From Desulfacinum hydrothermale DSM 13146 (GTDB lineage: Bacteria > Desulfobacterota > Syntrophobacteria > Syntrophobacterales > DSM-9756), in NCBI RefSeq assembly GCF_900176285.1, contig NZ_FWXF01000006.1:1-64000 (forward strand): DNA of 64,000 bases, given 5' to 3'. Below, in pieces: positions 27,313 through 36,655 of this stretch; positions within the stretch are counted from its first letter, which is position 1, and every line of letters starts with the position of its first letter. The position numbers were made by a program, and so were the translations under genes. The notes beneath the pieces are model-generated. The model was not told where the DNA came from. It saw only the letters and a list, made by a program, of their open reading frames with translations, and searched no databases.

Positions 27313-28161
27313 TCAATGCCGGTTGATGGGCTGACGGCCGGGATCGCCCGTGACCGGAAGGACCAGGAGCCGGGCGAGGCTGAGCCCGCGCGGGTCTCGA
27401 AACTGGCTGAGACCGATGGTCATGTGCCCATGTCCCTTTTCCGGCTGGTCCTTGTAAGTCCCGAAGAGCCGATCCCACCAGGACAGGCAGAAGCCGAAGT
27501 TGCTGTGGGTCTCACGGATGATGACCGAATGGTGCACCCGGTGCATGTCCGGAGTGACCAGGACGAGCCGCACGGCGCGATCCATCGCAGCGGGCAGCTT
27601 CAGGTTGGCGTGGTTGAAAAGCGCGGTGCCGTTGAGAAGGATCTCAAACAGGATCACCGCTCCCACCGGCGGTCCCAGGGCCGCCACCGCGGCGGTTTTG
27701 AGCCCGGCGGAAAGCAGGATCTCCACGGGGTGAAAACGCACGCCGGTGGTGGTGTCCAGATCCAAGTCCGCATGGTGCACCATGTGGAGGCGCCACAGGG
27801 TGGGCACGGCGTGGGTGAGCACATGCTGCAGGTAGATGACAGCATCCAAGGCCACGATGGAAAGCCCCCAGGTCCAGACCGCCGGAAGGCCCCCGTGATT
27901 CAAAAGCCCCCAGCCTTTTTGGGATGCCAGGCCGGCGGTCTCCACGGGCACCAAGGGCAGTATCCCCCGCACGAGAGCCGCTCCCACCAGGACCATGACC
28001 AGGTTGGCAGGCCACCGTTCCCCCCGGGGGCGGCTCCGGGGCCGTCGCGGAAAGGCCGCCTCCAGGGCGGCCATGACCAGAAGCGTCCCCGCAAAACAAG
28101 CCAGCCGCAGGAACCTCTCATGGGAAATGTCCACCACCTTCATCCGCCTCCTGACCCTCAA
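27313..28161 (-). CDS. Sterol desaturase / fatty acid hydroxylase superfamily membrane protein
   Basis: A 282-residue polytopic protein with the di-iron histidine clusters of the superfamily: HVLTHAVP (HxxxH), RLHMVHHAD (HxxHH) and HRVHHS, then ETHSNFGF. Members hydroxylate or desaturate lipid chains, or cleave ether lipids, at a di-iron centre using oxygen; the substrate here is unknown, and an oxygen-dependent enzyme is notable in a presumed anaerobe. TTG at 28161 overlaps the stop of the efflux pump gene as TTGA. An in-frame ATG at 28143 has AGGAGG only three bases away and is the alternative start. It is the last gene of the metal-efflux run. Confidence 0.82.
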   Translation of the reverse strand: MRVRRRMKVVDISHERFLRLACFAGTLLVMAALEAAFPRRPRSRPRGERWPANLVMVLVGAALVRGILPLVPVETAGLASQKGWGLLNHGGLPAVWTWGLSIVALDAVIYLQHVLTHAVPTLWRLHMVHHADLDLDTTTGVRFHPVEILLSAGLKTAAVAALGPPVGAVILFEILLNGTALFNHANLKLPAAMDRAVRLVLVTPDMHRVHHSVIIRETHSNFGFCLSWWDRLFGTYKDQPEKGHGHMTIGLSQFRDPRGLSLARLLVLPVTGDPGRQPINRH

Positions 28162-31100
28162 GCCTTACCACGGCGGTCTTTCCAGCGCAACTTGGCCTCT
28201 TCCTTGGCACAATAAAGGACAGGCACAAGGAGCACGCTGATGAGGGCCAGCAGCATCCCACCGAAAGAGGGGATGGCCATGGGCACCATGATGTCCGCTC
28301 CCCGTCCCGTGGAGGTGAGCACGGGAAGCAGGGCCAAGATGGTGGTGGCGGACGTCATGAGAGCCGGCCGCACCCGACGAACCGCTCCCACCACGGTGGC
28401 ATCCCGCACATCCTGAACAGTCTCGATCCGCGCCTGCCGAAAGCTCTCATCCAGGTAGGTGGCCACGATGACACCGTTGTCCGAGGCGATGCCGAAAAGG
28501 GCCAGGAATCCCACCCAGACGGCCACGCTCAAGTTGACCGGATGCACGGAGAAGAGATCCCGCATGGACATTCCAAAAACCGAAAAGTCCAGGAACCACG
28601 GCTGGGCATAGAGCCAGAGGGTCAAGAATCCTCCGGACCAGGCCAGCAAGATGCCGGAAAAGACCAGCACGGTCGTCAGTCCCGAACGGAATTGGAAATA
28701 GAGGATCATGAAGATGATGAAGAGGGCCAGCGGCAGCACCACGGAAAGCTTCTTCTGGGCTCGAATTTGGTTTTCGTAGCTTCCTGCGAAGGTGTAGCTC
28801 ACTCCGGCCGGCAGCTCCAGTTCCCCCGAAGCCAGCTTTTTTTGGAGATGGGCCTGGGCCTGCTCCACCACGTCCACTTCCGCGTATCCTGGCTTCTTGT
28901 CGAAAACCACGTAGCCCACCAGGAAGGTGTCTTCGCTCTTGATCACCTGTGGACCCCGCACGTAGCGGATCTCCGCCAGTTCCTCCAGGGGGATCTGGGT
29001 CCCGTCGGGAGCGGGAACCAGTATGCGGGCAAGGGATTCCAGGGTGTCCCTGAGCTCCCGCATGTACCGCACCCGAACCGGATACCGTTCCCGGCCCTCC
29101 ACGGTGGTGGTGATCCTTTTCCCACCCACGGCCACTTCGATCACGTCCTGAACCCGCCGAATGGAAATGCCGTAACGAGCGATGGCCCGACGGTCGATCT
29201 GGATCTCCAGGTAGGGCTTTCCCACGATCCGGTCGGCGATGACGGTGGCGGGTTCCACCGAGGGCACTTCCTTGAGGAACCGCTCCAGCTGCAAGCCCAC
29301 CTTTTCGATGCTTGCCAGGTCGGGCCCCTTCACCTTCACGCCCATGGGAGCGCGCATGCCGCTCTGAAGCATGACGATGCGCGCAGCGATGGGCTGAAGC
29401 TTGGGGGCCGAGGTGGTGCCCGGGATCTGAGCCGCCTGCACGATCAGGTCCCAGATGTCGTCGGGCTTTCGCACGCCCGGCCAGGGATCGCGTCCCTCAT
29501 TGAGGTCCGGGTCCAGCGCCGGACGCCACAGACGAAACGGCATGCCGTCTTCGTCGGGGATGAGCCGCCCCTGGTCGTCCCGTTCGAACTTGCCCTGCAC
29601 CGTGTACGGTTTGCCGTCGGGAGCCGGAAGCGGCACGCCGTTTTCATCGCGAAAAAGGTCCGTCTTTTCGGGGGAGAAGCGGAACCGGAGGCGACGTCCG
29701 GCCTTGTCCACCAGGTACTCGGGCTTGTAGTTGATGATGGTCTCGATCATGGAGATGGGCGCCGGATCCAGAGGCGATTCCACCCGACCGATCTTTCCCA
29801 CCACCGTGTCGATCTCGGGGATCGCCCGGATGGCCATGTCCTGCTTTTGCAGCACGTCCAGGGCCTCGCCGATGGATGCATGGGGCATGGTGGTGGGCAT
29901 GTAGAGATAGGACCCCTCGTCCAGGGGCGGCATGAATTCTTTGCCCAGCCCGGGAAAGACCCGGGCCAGGGTCTTTACGGGGGCCGACTGCCGCATGCCC
30001 TGGGGCAGCCACCCAAAGAAGGCATCGAAACCCAACCAGACCACAAAACCGACCACGGTCACCACCAGGGGCACGGTCATGAAAAGCATCTTGTGCCGAA
30101 GGCTCCAGCGCAGCACCGGTTCGTAGACCACGCGAAAGAGAAAGAAGATACCCAGCAGGCCGCAGACCAGCACGGCCACGAAGAGGAAATTGAGCACCAT
30201 GCCGTTTTCGGGGCCCAACGGCAGCCATTCCAGGGCCAACAAGAGCGCCACCAGCACCACGATCAGCACATTCAAAACGATGGAACTCCAGCGGGAAAAC
30301 CAGTCCGGCAGCCACCTTTCCGCCAGCAGATAGCCTCCCGCCACCACCAGGGGCAGGGCACCCCACCAGGGAAGGAACCAGAAGGCCGCCACACCGGCCG
30401 CAACGAGCAAGCCATAAAGGGCGGATCGCAGGAGGCCCGCCCGGGAGCGCGCGGCCGTCTTTTCCCGAAAGAGAAGATGGGCCAGGGGCGGAATGACGGT
30501 GAGGGCCACGATGATGGAGGCGATGAGGGCGAAGGTCTTGGTATAAGCCAAGGGCTTGAAGAGCTTTCCTTCCGCCGCCTCCATGGTGAAGACCGGCAGG
30601 AAACTGACCACCGTGGTGGCCACCGCCGTCAACACGGCGCTTCCCACCTCCACCGACGCCCCATAGACCACTTCCAGGCGGTTGGTGCCCGGCGGCGCTT
30701 CATCCAGATGGCGCAGGATGTTTTCACAGATCACGATCCCCATGTCCACCATGGTGCCGATGGCGATGGCAATGCCGGAAAGCGCCACGATATTGGCATC
30801 CACGTGGAAAAGCTTCATGGCGATGAAGCACATGAGCACGGCCAGGGGCAGGAGCCCGGAGATGAGCGCCGAGCTCCGGAGGTTCATGACCGTGAGGAGG
30901 ATGACGATCACGGTCACCAGGATTTCTTCGTACAGGGCCGAGTTGAGGGTTCCCAGGGTTTCGTAGATGAGCCCCGTGCGGTCGTAGAACGGCACAATGG
31001 TCACCTGGCTCACCGTCCCGTCGGGCAGGGTCTTTTTGGGCAGGCCCGGGGAGATCTCGGCAATCTTTCGTTTCACGTTCTTGATGGCCGCCAGGGGATT

Positions 31101-32075
31101 TTCCCCGTAGCGAACCACCACCACGCCGCCCACCACCTCGGCGCCTTCCTTATCCAGCGCGCCGCGCCGCAACGCCGGCCCCAGGGTGACGTGGGCCACG
31201 TCCCGCACCCGGATGGGCACCCGGTCCCGCACAGCGACCACCGTTTCTTCCAGGTCCTTCAGGCTGCGCACAAACCCCAGGCCACGGATCACGTATTCCA
31301 CCTTGTTCACTTCGATGGTCCGGGCCCCCACGTCCACATTGGAAGCCTTGACGGCCTGGAAGACGTCCTGCAGGGTGACCCGATGGGCCCGCATGGCGTC
31401 TGGGTCCACGTCGATCTGGTATTCCTTGACGAAGCCGCCGATGGAGGCCACCTCGCTCACCCCGTCGGCGGAAAGGAGCGCATAGCGAACGTACCAGTCC
31501 TGGACGCTGCGCAGCTCGTCCAGGTCCCAGCCTCCCGTGGGACGGCCTTGGGCGTCGCGCCCTTCCAGCGTGTACCAGAAGACCTGGCCCAGGGCCGTGG
31601 CATCGGGACCCAGAGCCGGCTGAACCCCCGGAGGCAGCGTGCCGGCGGGTAGGCTGTTGAGCTTTTCCAGCACCCGGGATCTGGACCAGTAGAAATCCAC
31701 CCCCTCCTTGAAGATGACGTAGATGGTGGAAAAGCCGAACATGGAATAGCTTCGAATGGTCTTCACGCCGGGAATACCCAGCAAGGAGACCGTCAGGGGG
31801 TAGGTGATTTGATCCTCCACGTCCTGAGGCGATCGGCCCATCCACTCGGTGAAGACGATCTGCTGATTTTCCCCGATGTCCGGGATGGCGTCCACCGGCA
31901 CCGGATCCCGGGGAAGACCCCGCAGATCCCAATCGAAGGGTGCCACCATGGACCCCCAGGCCACCACCATGAGCACGAACAGGAAGACCACGATCTTCAT
32001 TTCCAGACAGAACCGGATCAGTCGGGCGATCCAGGATCCGTTGTCCGCTCTTTCGCTCCGTGCATGTGCCATCAT
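28158..32075 (-). CDS. CusA-type heavy-metal efflux RND pump
   Basis: The inner-membrane proton-driven pump of a tripartite metal exporter, about 1305 residues. HME-RND signatures are present: MEWMGRSPQDVED-like (EWMGRSPQDVEDQITYP), SMFGFSTIYVIFKEG, the TM4 charged motif SGIAIAIGTMVDMGIV...EN and a C-terminal GVIVATYLDE. It is about 260 residues longer than E. coli CusA. Extra membrane helices are present near residues 520-650, and an acidic, glycine-rich insertion near 795-870 (FRDENGVPL, DEDGMPF) lies in the periplasmic porter half. ATG at 32075 (or 32072) fits AAGG better than the GTG at 32081. The metal is probably copper or silver, judged from the adaptor and YHS neighbours (inference). 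Confidence 0.92.
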   Translation of the reverse strand: MMAHARSERADNGSWIARLIRFCLEMKIVVFLFVLMVVAWGSMVAPFDWDLRGLPRDPVPVDAIPDIGENQQIVFTEWMGRSPQDVEDQITYPLTVSLLGIPGVKTIRSYSMFGFSTIYVIFKEGVDFYWSRSRVLEKLNSLPAGTLPPGVQPALGPDATALGQVFWYTLEGRDAQGRPTGGWDLDELRSVQDWYVRYALLSADGVSEVASIGGFVKEYQIDVDPDAMRAHRVTLQDVFQAVKASNVDVGARTIEVNKVEYVIRGLGFVRSLKDLEETVVAVRDRVPIRVRDVAHVTLGPALRRGALDKEGAEVVGGVVVVRYGENPLAAIKNVKRKIAEISPGLPKKTLPDGTVSQVTIVPFYDRTGLIYETLGTLNSALYEEILVTVIVILLTVMNLRSSALISGLLPLAVLMCFIAMKLFHVDANIVALSGIAIAIGTMVDMGIVICENILRHLDEAPPGTNRLEVVYGASVEVGSAVLTAVATTVVSFLPVFTMEAAEGKLFKPLAYTKTFALIASIIVALTVIPPLAHLLFREKTAARSRAGLLRSALYGLLVAAGVAAFWFLPWWGALPLVVAGGYLLAERWLPDWFSRWSSIVLNVLIVVLVALLLALEWLPLGPENGMVLNFLFVAVLVCGLLGIFFLFRVVYEPVLRWSLRHKMLFMTVPLVVTVVGFVVWLGFDAFFGWLPQGMRQSAPVKTLARVFPGLGKEFMPPLDEGSYLYMPTTMPHASIGEALDVLQKQDMAIRAIPEIDTVVGKIGRVESPLDPAPISMIETIINYKPEYLVDKAGRRLRFRFSPEKTDLFRDENGVPLPAPDGKPYTVQGKFERDDQGRLIPDEDGMPFRLWRPALDPDLNEGRDPWPGVRKPDDIWDLIVQAAQIPGTTSAPKLQPIAARIVMLQSGMRAPMGVKVKGPDLASIEKVGLQLERFLKEVPSVEPATVIADRIVGKPYLEIQIDRRAIARYGISIRRVQDVIEVAVGGKRITTTVEGRERYPVRVRYMRELRDTLESLARILVPAPDGTQIPLEELAEIRYVRGPQVIKSEDTFLVGYVVFDKKPGYAEVDVVEQAQAHLQKKLASGELELPAGVSYTFAGSYENQIRAQKKLSVVLPLALFIIFMILYFQFRSGLTTVLVFSGILLAWSGGFLTLWLYAQPWFLDFSVFGMSMRDLFSVHPVNLSVAVWVGFLALFGIASDNGVIVATYLDESFRQARIETVQDVRDATVVGAVRRVRPALMTSATTILALLPVLTSTGRGADIMVPMAIPSFGGMLLALISVLLVPVLYCAKEEAKLRWKDRRGKA

Positions 32076-32156
32076 TTTCACCTTGCTTCACCGCCGAATC
32101 CCACGACCACTGAGTGCGCTGGACCACCCGGGCGGGATGTCCCCCACCCGGGATCC

Positions 32157-32188
32157 CCTTGGCGGCGACCGGAACGGCGCCGCCAAGG
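32157..32188 (-). promoter_or_regulatory. Intercistronic hairpin between adaptor and pump genes
   Basis: CCTTGGCGGCG (32157-32167) and CGCCGCCAAGG (32178-32188) form a perfect 11-bp stem with a ten-base loop in the 233-bp gap between the adaptor stop and the pump start. There is no T-run in the direction of transcription. A differential mRNA stability or processing site is more likely than a terminator. Confidence 0.45.
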
Positions 32189-32308
32189 ACCGGGCCGTCG
32201 AAAAGAGGAGCACACGCCCGGCATCCTTTTTTGCCACGCCCTAGCCGAACTTGAGCTGGAATCCGTCCTCCATGTTTTGTTGAAGCCGTCGCGCCCTTGG
32301 TCTCGGCC

Positions 32309-34522
32309 CTATGGGATCACCTCCAACACGTCGCCGCAGCCGAGCATCCGCGGGCCGTAGTAAGGGTTGCGTACCTGGTCGTCGGGTTGAAGCCAAGTGG
32401 CTCCTCGTCCCTCAAAGGCCATGGGACACCGGATGCGATAGAGTGGCCTGTGCGTTCCCAGGGCGAAGTCCTTCGCCAGGACGGCCATGGCCTCGGACAG
32501 GATGGCAAAGCCCTTTCGAAAGGTGGCCGCCTCTTTGGACTGCTCCATGAGGGCCAGGGCCTTCTCAGTGTCTTCCAGCACCTGCATCCACTTCATGTGC
32601 GCATCGCCCTGAAGGAGCGCCATGTCCACCCGGCCCAGGACCGTGCGGATCCCGTTCACGGCCTCCTGGGCCTCCTGGGTCTTGTCCGCGGCCAGAGCCT
32701 CATGGGCCTCCAGGTAGGCGTCGATCACCCCTGCAACCTGTTTCCGAAAGGTTTCCGGTACCTCCAGGGGCTTGGAAGCTTCCACCATCTTTTGGTGATC
32801 CAAGGCGAACTGAGCCATGAGCCGGCCCATGTGGCCTTCCAGGCCGGCGAAGGCATCCCGGCGCTCCCCTTCCTTCTTGGCATCCAGGGCCACGATCACG
32901 TCGTTTTTGAGCAGCATGGAGAGCTCGTCCCAGACCATCCAGGGGTGTCCATCCAAAAGGCCATCGTCCACCCGGTCCAGGGCCGCCTTCAGGTCTCCGT
33001 AGGCACTGCGGGCCGCCGTCCAGTCGCGCGCTTCCACGGCCTCTCGAACGGCCCCATAGGCCTGCATCACGGGCATCAGCTGACGGCGAAACAGCGCGGG
33101 AACCTCCATGACGCCGGCACGGGAAGCGGCCTTGGCCTTCGCCGGCTCTGAACCGCCATGATGGTGCATGCCTCCCCCGCCGCCGCCTTCCGGCGTCATC
33201 ATGCTGGGCTTGGCCAGGATCTGCACCGCGCTGTCGATCTTGAAGTTTCCGCGGGTCACCACCCTCTCGCCTTCCCGCAAGCCGTAGCGGACCACGTAGT
33301 AGCGGTCCGCCCGGGGACCCAAGACCACTTCCCGCCCCTCGTAGGTGCCCGGCTCATCGGGGACGGCCACGTAGACCACCGCCCGCTTTCCGGTGATCAG
33401 GGGCGCCGAGGCGGGGATGACCAAAGGAGGCCGGTCTCCGTCCAGGGTGGCATGGAGCTCCGCGCGGACGAACATGCCGGGGCGAAGACGCCCTTCCGGG
33501 TTGGGGACATCCACACGTACCTTGATGGTCCTCGTCTTTTCGTCCAGAAAGGGATCGATGAACGAAACGGTCCCGGCGAACTCCTCTCCCGGATAGGACT
33601 CCACTTCAAAGCGCACCCGATTGCCCACCCGGATCCAGGGAAGATCCGACTCGTAGGCATCCAGCTTGAGCCACAACGACGACAGGTCCGCAATGGTGTA
33701 GATGCGGGTGCCGGTCTTGACGTACATGCCTTCGAAGCCCTCCTTGCGCACCACGGTGCCCCCCATGGGCGCCAGGATGGTCATGTGATCCGAGGGAGTT
33801 CCTCGCCGCAGGATTTCCTGGATCTGGGCATCGGTAAGCCCCCAAAGGCGGAGCTTTTCCTTGGCAGAGACGATGGTCTGGGCCGCGGTGGAGCGGAGGG
33901 ATCGCAGGTTGGACCGGCGCAGGTCCTTGGCGGCACGCACGGCGTGGAGAAGTTCCGATTGGGCGGCCAGAAGTTCCGGGCTGTAGAGGTAGACCATGGG
34001 CCGGCCCTTTTCCACCACGGTGCCGGTGAAATCCACATAGAGACGATCGAGACGCCCGGAAACCCACGAGGTGATGTGGGCCACGCGGCGTTCGTCGTAG
34101 CTCAGTTTGCCCACCAGCCGCCGCGTGACTTCCACCGGCCTGCGTTCCACGGGACTCAACTGGACCTGGGCGATCCGGCGGGCGGTTTCGGAAAGCACCA
34201 GACGCCTCATGGGCGCTTTTCCACCCGCGGTGGCAGTGCCCTCCTGGGTGGCGGGAATAAGATCCATGCCGCAGATGGGACACTTGCCCGGGTTGGGAAG
34301 CCGAATCTGGGGATGCATGGAACAGGTCCAAATCTGGCCCTTCTTCTCCGATCCGTTATCGTTTTGGGCATGGGCCGGGGTGACCATGGCGGGCGCCCCA
34401 TCGGTTCCCTGCTGCGGCCTTTGGCCGAAACCACCCCAGACCATGAGGGCCACGACCATCACCGTCACCGCCAGCGCCTTCCACCCAAGTCCTTTGAATT
34501 TTCCTGCCGCCCACCGTTTCAT
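32309..34522 (-). CDS. CusB-type periplasmic adaptor with metal-binding head and tandem DUF3347 tail
   Basis: The membrane-fusion subunit linking the RND pump to the TolC-type channel; 737 residues, far longer than E. coli CusB. One N-terminal helix (about 17-31) is followed by a heavy-metal-binding module, residues 65-90, with WTCSMHP and CPICGMDL. Lipoyl/barrel adaptor domains follow (APMGGTVVRKEG). The C-terminal 270 residues hold two copies of a helical repeat starting near 476 (FRRQLMPVMQAYG) and 591 (FRKQVAGVIDAYL), and end with a CPM...NPYYG..M.GCG motif as in DUF3347. ATG at 34522 has GAAAGG about nine bases upstream. The cysteine/methionine-rich ends suggest direct metal hand-over. 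Confidence 0.9.
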   Translation of the reverse strand: MKRWAAGKFKGLGWKALAVTVMVVALMVWGGFGQRPQQGTDGAPAMVTPAHAQNDNGSEKKGQIWTCSMHPQIRLPNPGKCPICGMDLIPATQEGTATAGGKAPMRRLVLSETARRIAQVQLSPVERRPVEVTRRLVGKLSYDERRVAHITSWVSGRLDRLYVDFTGTVVEKGRPMVYLYSPELLAAQSELLHAVRAAKDLRRSNLRSLRSTAAQTIVSAKEKLRLWGLTDAQIQEILRRGTPSDHMTILAPMGGTVVRKEGFEGMYVKTGTRIYTIADLSSLWLKLDAYESDLPWIRVGNRVRFEVESYPGEEFAGTVSFIDPFLDEKTRTIKVRVDVPNPEGRLRPGMFVRAELHATLDGDRPPLVIPASAPLITGKRAVVYVAVPDEPGTYEGREVVLGPRADRYYVVRYGLREGERVVTRGNFKIDSAVQILAKPSMMTPEGGGGGGMHHHGGSEPAKAKAASRAGVMEVPALFRRQLMPVMQAYGAVREAVEARDWTAARSAYGDLKAALDRVDDGLLDGHPWMVWDELSMLLKNDVIVALDAKKEGERRDAFAGLEGHMGRLMAQFALDHQKMVEASKPLEVPETFRKQVAGVIDAYLEAHEALAADKTQEAQEAVNGIRTVLGRVDMALLQGDAHMKWMQVLEDTEKALALMEQSKEAATFRKGFAILSEAMAVLAKDFALGTHRPLYRIRCPMAFEGRGATWLQPDDQVRNPYYGPRMLGCGDVLEVIP

Positions 34523-34590
34523 CGCTGCTCGCCTTTCTCCCGCCGCGTCCGACACGATTCCAAGCCCTCTGCGTCCGTTGTCGGTCTTTT

Positions 34591-34692
34591 AGGAGCTTCT
34601 CCGAAAATGCTGACTTTAGAACATTTGGGCATGCCAAGTGTTCGAAATTGCGTTGACCCAAATGGAGGATTTGGCGTTCTCAGACAGGCTCC
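34591..34692 (-). repeat. Dispersed repeat R2, copy 2, with R1-like ends
   Basis: Within the 351-bp gap 34523-34873. It aligns, inverted, with 10087-10190. The ends are inverted versions of the R1 terminal box: AGGAGCTTCTCCGAAAATGC at 34591 and GGCGTTCTCAGACAGGCTCC ending near 34691. An internal CATTTGGG/CCCAAATG pair adds a second inverted repeat. This looks like a short non-autonomous element with imperfect terminal inverted repeats. Confidence 0.5.
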
Positions 34693-34800
34693 CAGCCGCC
34701 CATCGCTGCCCCACTCGGGACGGGAAACTTTGAGGCCCCCAGAAATCCCGACCACCGGGTGGAGCCCCGTTCCAGCCCACAAATCCCTTCCCCTCCATGC

Positions 34801-34833
34801 CCCCTCCCCTAACCCATCCCACCAGGGAAGGGG
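34801..34833. repeat. CCCTCCCC-type hairpin repeat
   Basis: CCCCTCCC (34801-34808) and GGGAAGGGG (34825-34833) flank a CTAACCCATCCCACCA centre. It looks like a decayed form of the common intergenic hairpin family with a CCCTAACCC centre. It sits just downstream of the YHS gene and may serve as its transcript end. Confidence 0.35.
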
Positions 34834-34873
34834 AACGTTTAGGCATTCATCATGCTCCCAGGAATCGGCCCCA

Positions 34874-35149
34874 TCAGCTATCGGACGGAGCCTTCTCCAG
34901 TTCCACACCTTCCGCTTCCAGCTTCTTCATGTACTTGTCCGGATTTTTCTTGAAGGCATCCGGACAGGCCGGACAGCAGAAGTAGATCCTTTTTCCTTGA
35001 TAGTCCACATAGATATCCTTGTTGACGGCCCCTCCCATCACGGGACACTTCTCCTGGGGATGGCCGCCTGCGACCGCCAGACCGGCTCCCAGCGTCCCCA
35101 AAGCAAACATCAGGGCCATGACCGTCACGATCCATTTTCTTCTCGTCAT
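34874..35149 (-). CDS. Small exported YHS-domain protein
   Basis: A 91-residue protein with an N-terminal signal or anchor helix (about 6-26) and one YHS domain: KCPVMGGAVNKDIYVDYQ (start), then YFCCPACPDAFKKNPDKYMKK. The Cys-Pro-Val-Met and Cys-Cys-Pro-Ala-Cys positions are the metal-ligand pattern of periplasmic copper or heavy-metal carrier proteins. ATG at 35149 overlaps the TolC-type gene's stop (ATGA) and has AGGAGG eight bases upstream. The context (channel gene before, adaptor gene after) suggests a periplasmic metal chaperone delivering ions to the efflux complex. The metal is not determined. Confidence 0.85.
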   Translation of the reverse strand: MTRRKWIVTVMALMFALGTLGAGLAVAGGHPQEKCPVMGGAVNKDIYVDYQGKRIYFCCPACPDAFKKNPDKYMKKLEAEGVELEKAPSDS

Positions 35150-36630
35150 CCTTCGTTCCTCCTTGCTTCTTTCGGGGTCTCCACCTTCCATACCGCGGCG
35201 TCGGCCGTCGCAGCGGGCCGTGAAGGCGCCTTTGCCAGAAAGCGCCCCACGAGCCGTTCCACTTCCGCCAACCGCTGCGCCCTGTCCGCCTCCGCCCGCT
35301 CATAGGCCAGTTCGAACTCCAGGAGCGTGCGCTGTGCGTCGATCACGTCCAAGTAGCCTGCCAGATCCGCTTCGAAATCTTGCAGGCTTACCTGCAGCGC
35401 CTGCTGTGCCTTGGGGATCAGGCCGTTCTTGTAAAGGTCGACGCGTCGTTCCGCATCCCGGAGATTGTAGAGGACCATGGCCAATTGGGCGCTTAATTGG
35501 TTTTGTTTCTCTTTCAGGCTGCCTTCGGCCGCCCTCCTTCGGCTCCGAGCCTCCCGCACACCCGCGTCATACTTTTCCCACCAGATGGGCAGGTTGAGGG
35601 AAACGCCCACCGCCACGGGGTCTTTGCCGCTGTCGGGAGTGGCCGGGTTCAAGGCCTGCCCCGTATCCACCGCTTCCACGCGCACCGTCACGTCCGGATA
35701 GTAGTTCTGGCGTGCCAGCTCCGTTGCCGCCTTTTCCTTGTCCACACGATGACTCAACGCCTTCAGCTCCGGATTGCCTTCCAGGAGCCAGGTCAGGATC
35801 TCTTCATCCTTGGCAGCAAGGGGTTCCAGCCTCACCGGATCCGGCCAGGGGAGCGGAGCGTCTGCGCTCCGGTTGAGGGCGGCGTTCAGCGCCGCCGAGA
35901 TGGGATTTCGCAAATCGCGCAGCGTCTTGAGGCGATCTTCCAATCGGGCCAGCTCGGTCTGGAGCCGGACCAGCACGCCGTAGGGTGTCAGGGAAACCGC
36001 GTACCGCGTCTGGACGGCCCGCTCCAGGTGCTTCAATAGCCGAACGTTTTCTTCCGTGACCGCCACGGCCCGCCGCAGGTAGGCGTATTCGTAGTATGCC
36101 TTCTTCACCTTCTCGAAGAGTTTCCATTTGGCCGCTTCGTAAAGCGCCCTCCTGGCCCGGGCCTCCCGGACGGCCACATCCCCCCGCAATTCCAGCTTGC
36201 TCAGCCATGGGAAGGTCTGGGCCAGCGCGAATTTCTGACGCTGGGGTCCCACCCGCGTCTCCACGCGTTCCACCAGATAGGCGTAGGTAAAGCGGGGGTC
36301 GGGAAGGCTTCGCACCTGGGGGATCTTCCACAGGGCGGCCTTCCAGTCGTCGAAGGCAGCCCGCAGGCCGGGATTGTGGAGCGCGGCGTAGGTCAGATAG
36401 TCCTGGAGCGTGGGGCGTTCCGGCAATGCGCTCTCCTCTTGCGAAGAGTCCAGATGGCCAGGCAAAGCGGCCTCCAACTGGGTAAGATCGCTCCAGCCGC
36501 CGGCAAGCTCCGGTACGCGCCCGGATCCCGCACACCCGGCCAAAACCGCGGCGATCAGCACCCACGCCCACCGCGCCGGCGGCGGGTATTTCCGGGATTT
36601 TTTCCTGTTTCCATCCTGCCCGTCTTTCAC
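35146..36630 (-). CDS. TolC/CusC-type outer-membrane efflux channel lipoprotein
   Basis: A 494-residue outer-membrane factor. The signal peptide ends in the lipobox VLAGC. Two repeats of the OEP fold are visible as long helical stretches with alternating charged residues, for example YAALHNPGLRAAFDDWKAAL early and a second NPELKALSHRVDKEKAATEL in the middle. The N-terminal region, with LQDYLTYAALHNP, is typical of metal-efflux channels. It follows the ABC exporter by 25 bases and overlaps the YHS gene as ATGA. With the adaptor and the RND pump it makes a complete three-part exporter spanning both membranes. Confidence 0.9.
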   Translation of the reverse strand: MKDGQDGNRKKSRKYPPPARWAWVLIAAVLAGCAGSGRVPELAGGWSDLTQLEAALPGHLDSSQEESALPERPTLQDYLTYAALHNPGLRAAFDDWKAALWKIPQVRSLPDPRFTYAYLVERVETRVGPQRQKFALAQTFPWLSKLELRGDVAVREARARRALYEAAKWKLFEKVKKAYYEYAYLRRAVAVTEENVRLLKHLERAVQTRYAVSLTPYGVLVRLQTELARLEDRLKTLRDLRNPISAALNAALNRSADAPLPWPDPVRLEPLAAKDEEILTWLLEGNPELKALSHRVDKEKAATELARQNYYPDVTVRVEAVDTGQALNPATPDSGKDPVAVGVSLNLPIWWEKYDAGVREARSRRRAAEGSLKEKQNQLSAQLAMVLYNLRDAERRVDLYKNGLIPKAQQALQVSLQDFEADLAGYLDVIDAQRTLLEFELAYERAEADRAQRLAEVERLVGRFLAKAPSRPAATADAAVWKVETPKEARRNEG

Positions 36631-36655
36631 GACCGTCCTCCCATCACGCCTTTCC

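Noticed and set aside
28542-31652. A 1036-codon open frame antisense to the RND pump gene
   Set aside because: Shadow of the pump's codon bias in GC-rich DNA: the composition is His/Gly/Arg/Gln-rich with no recognisable domain, while the opposite strand is a clear HME-RND pump.
34801-34833. CRISPR-like repeat
   Set aside because: A single hairpin with no regularly spaced second copy; it looks like the common CCCTAACCC-type intergenic hairpin.
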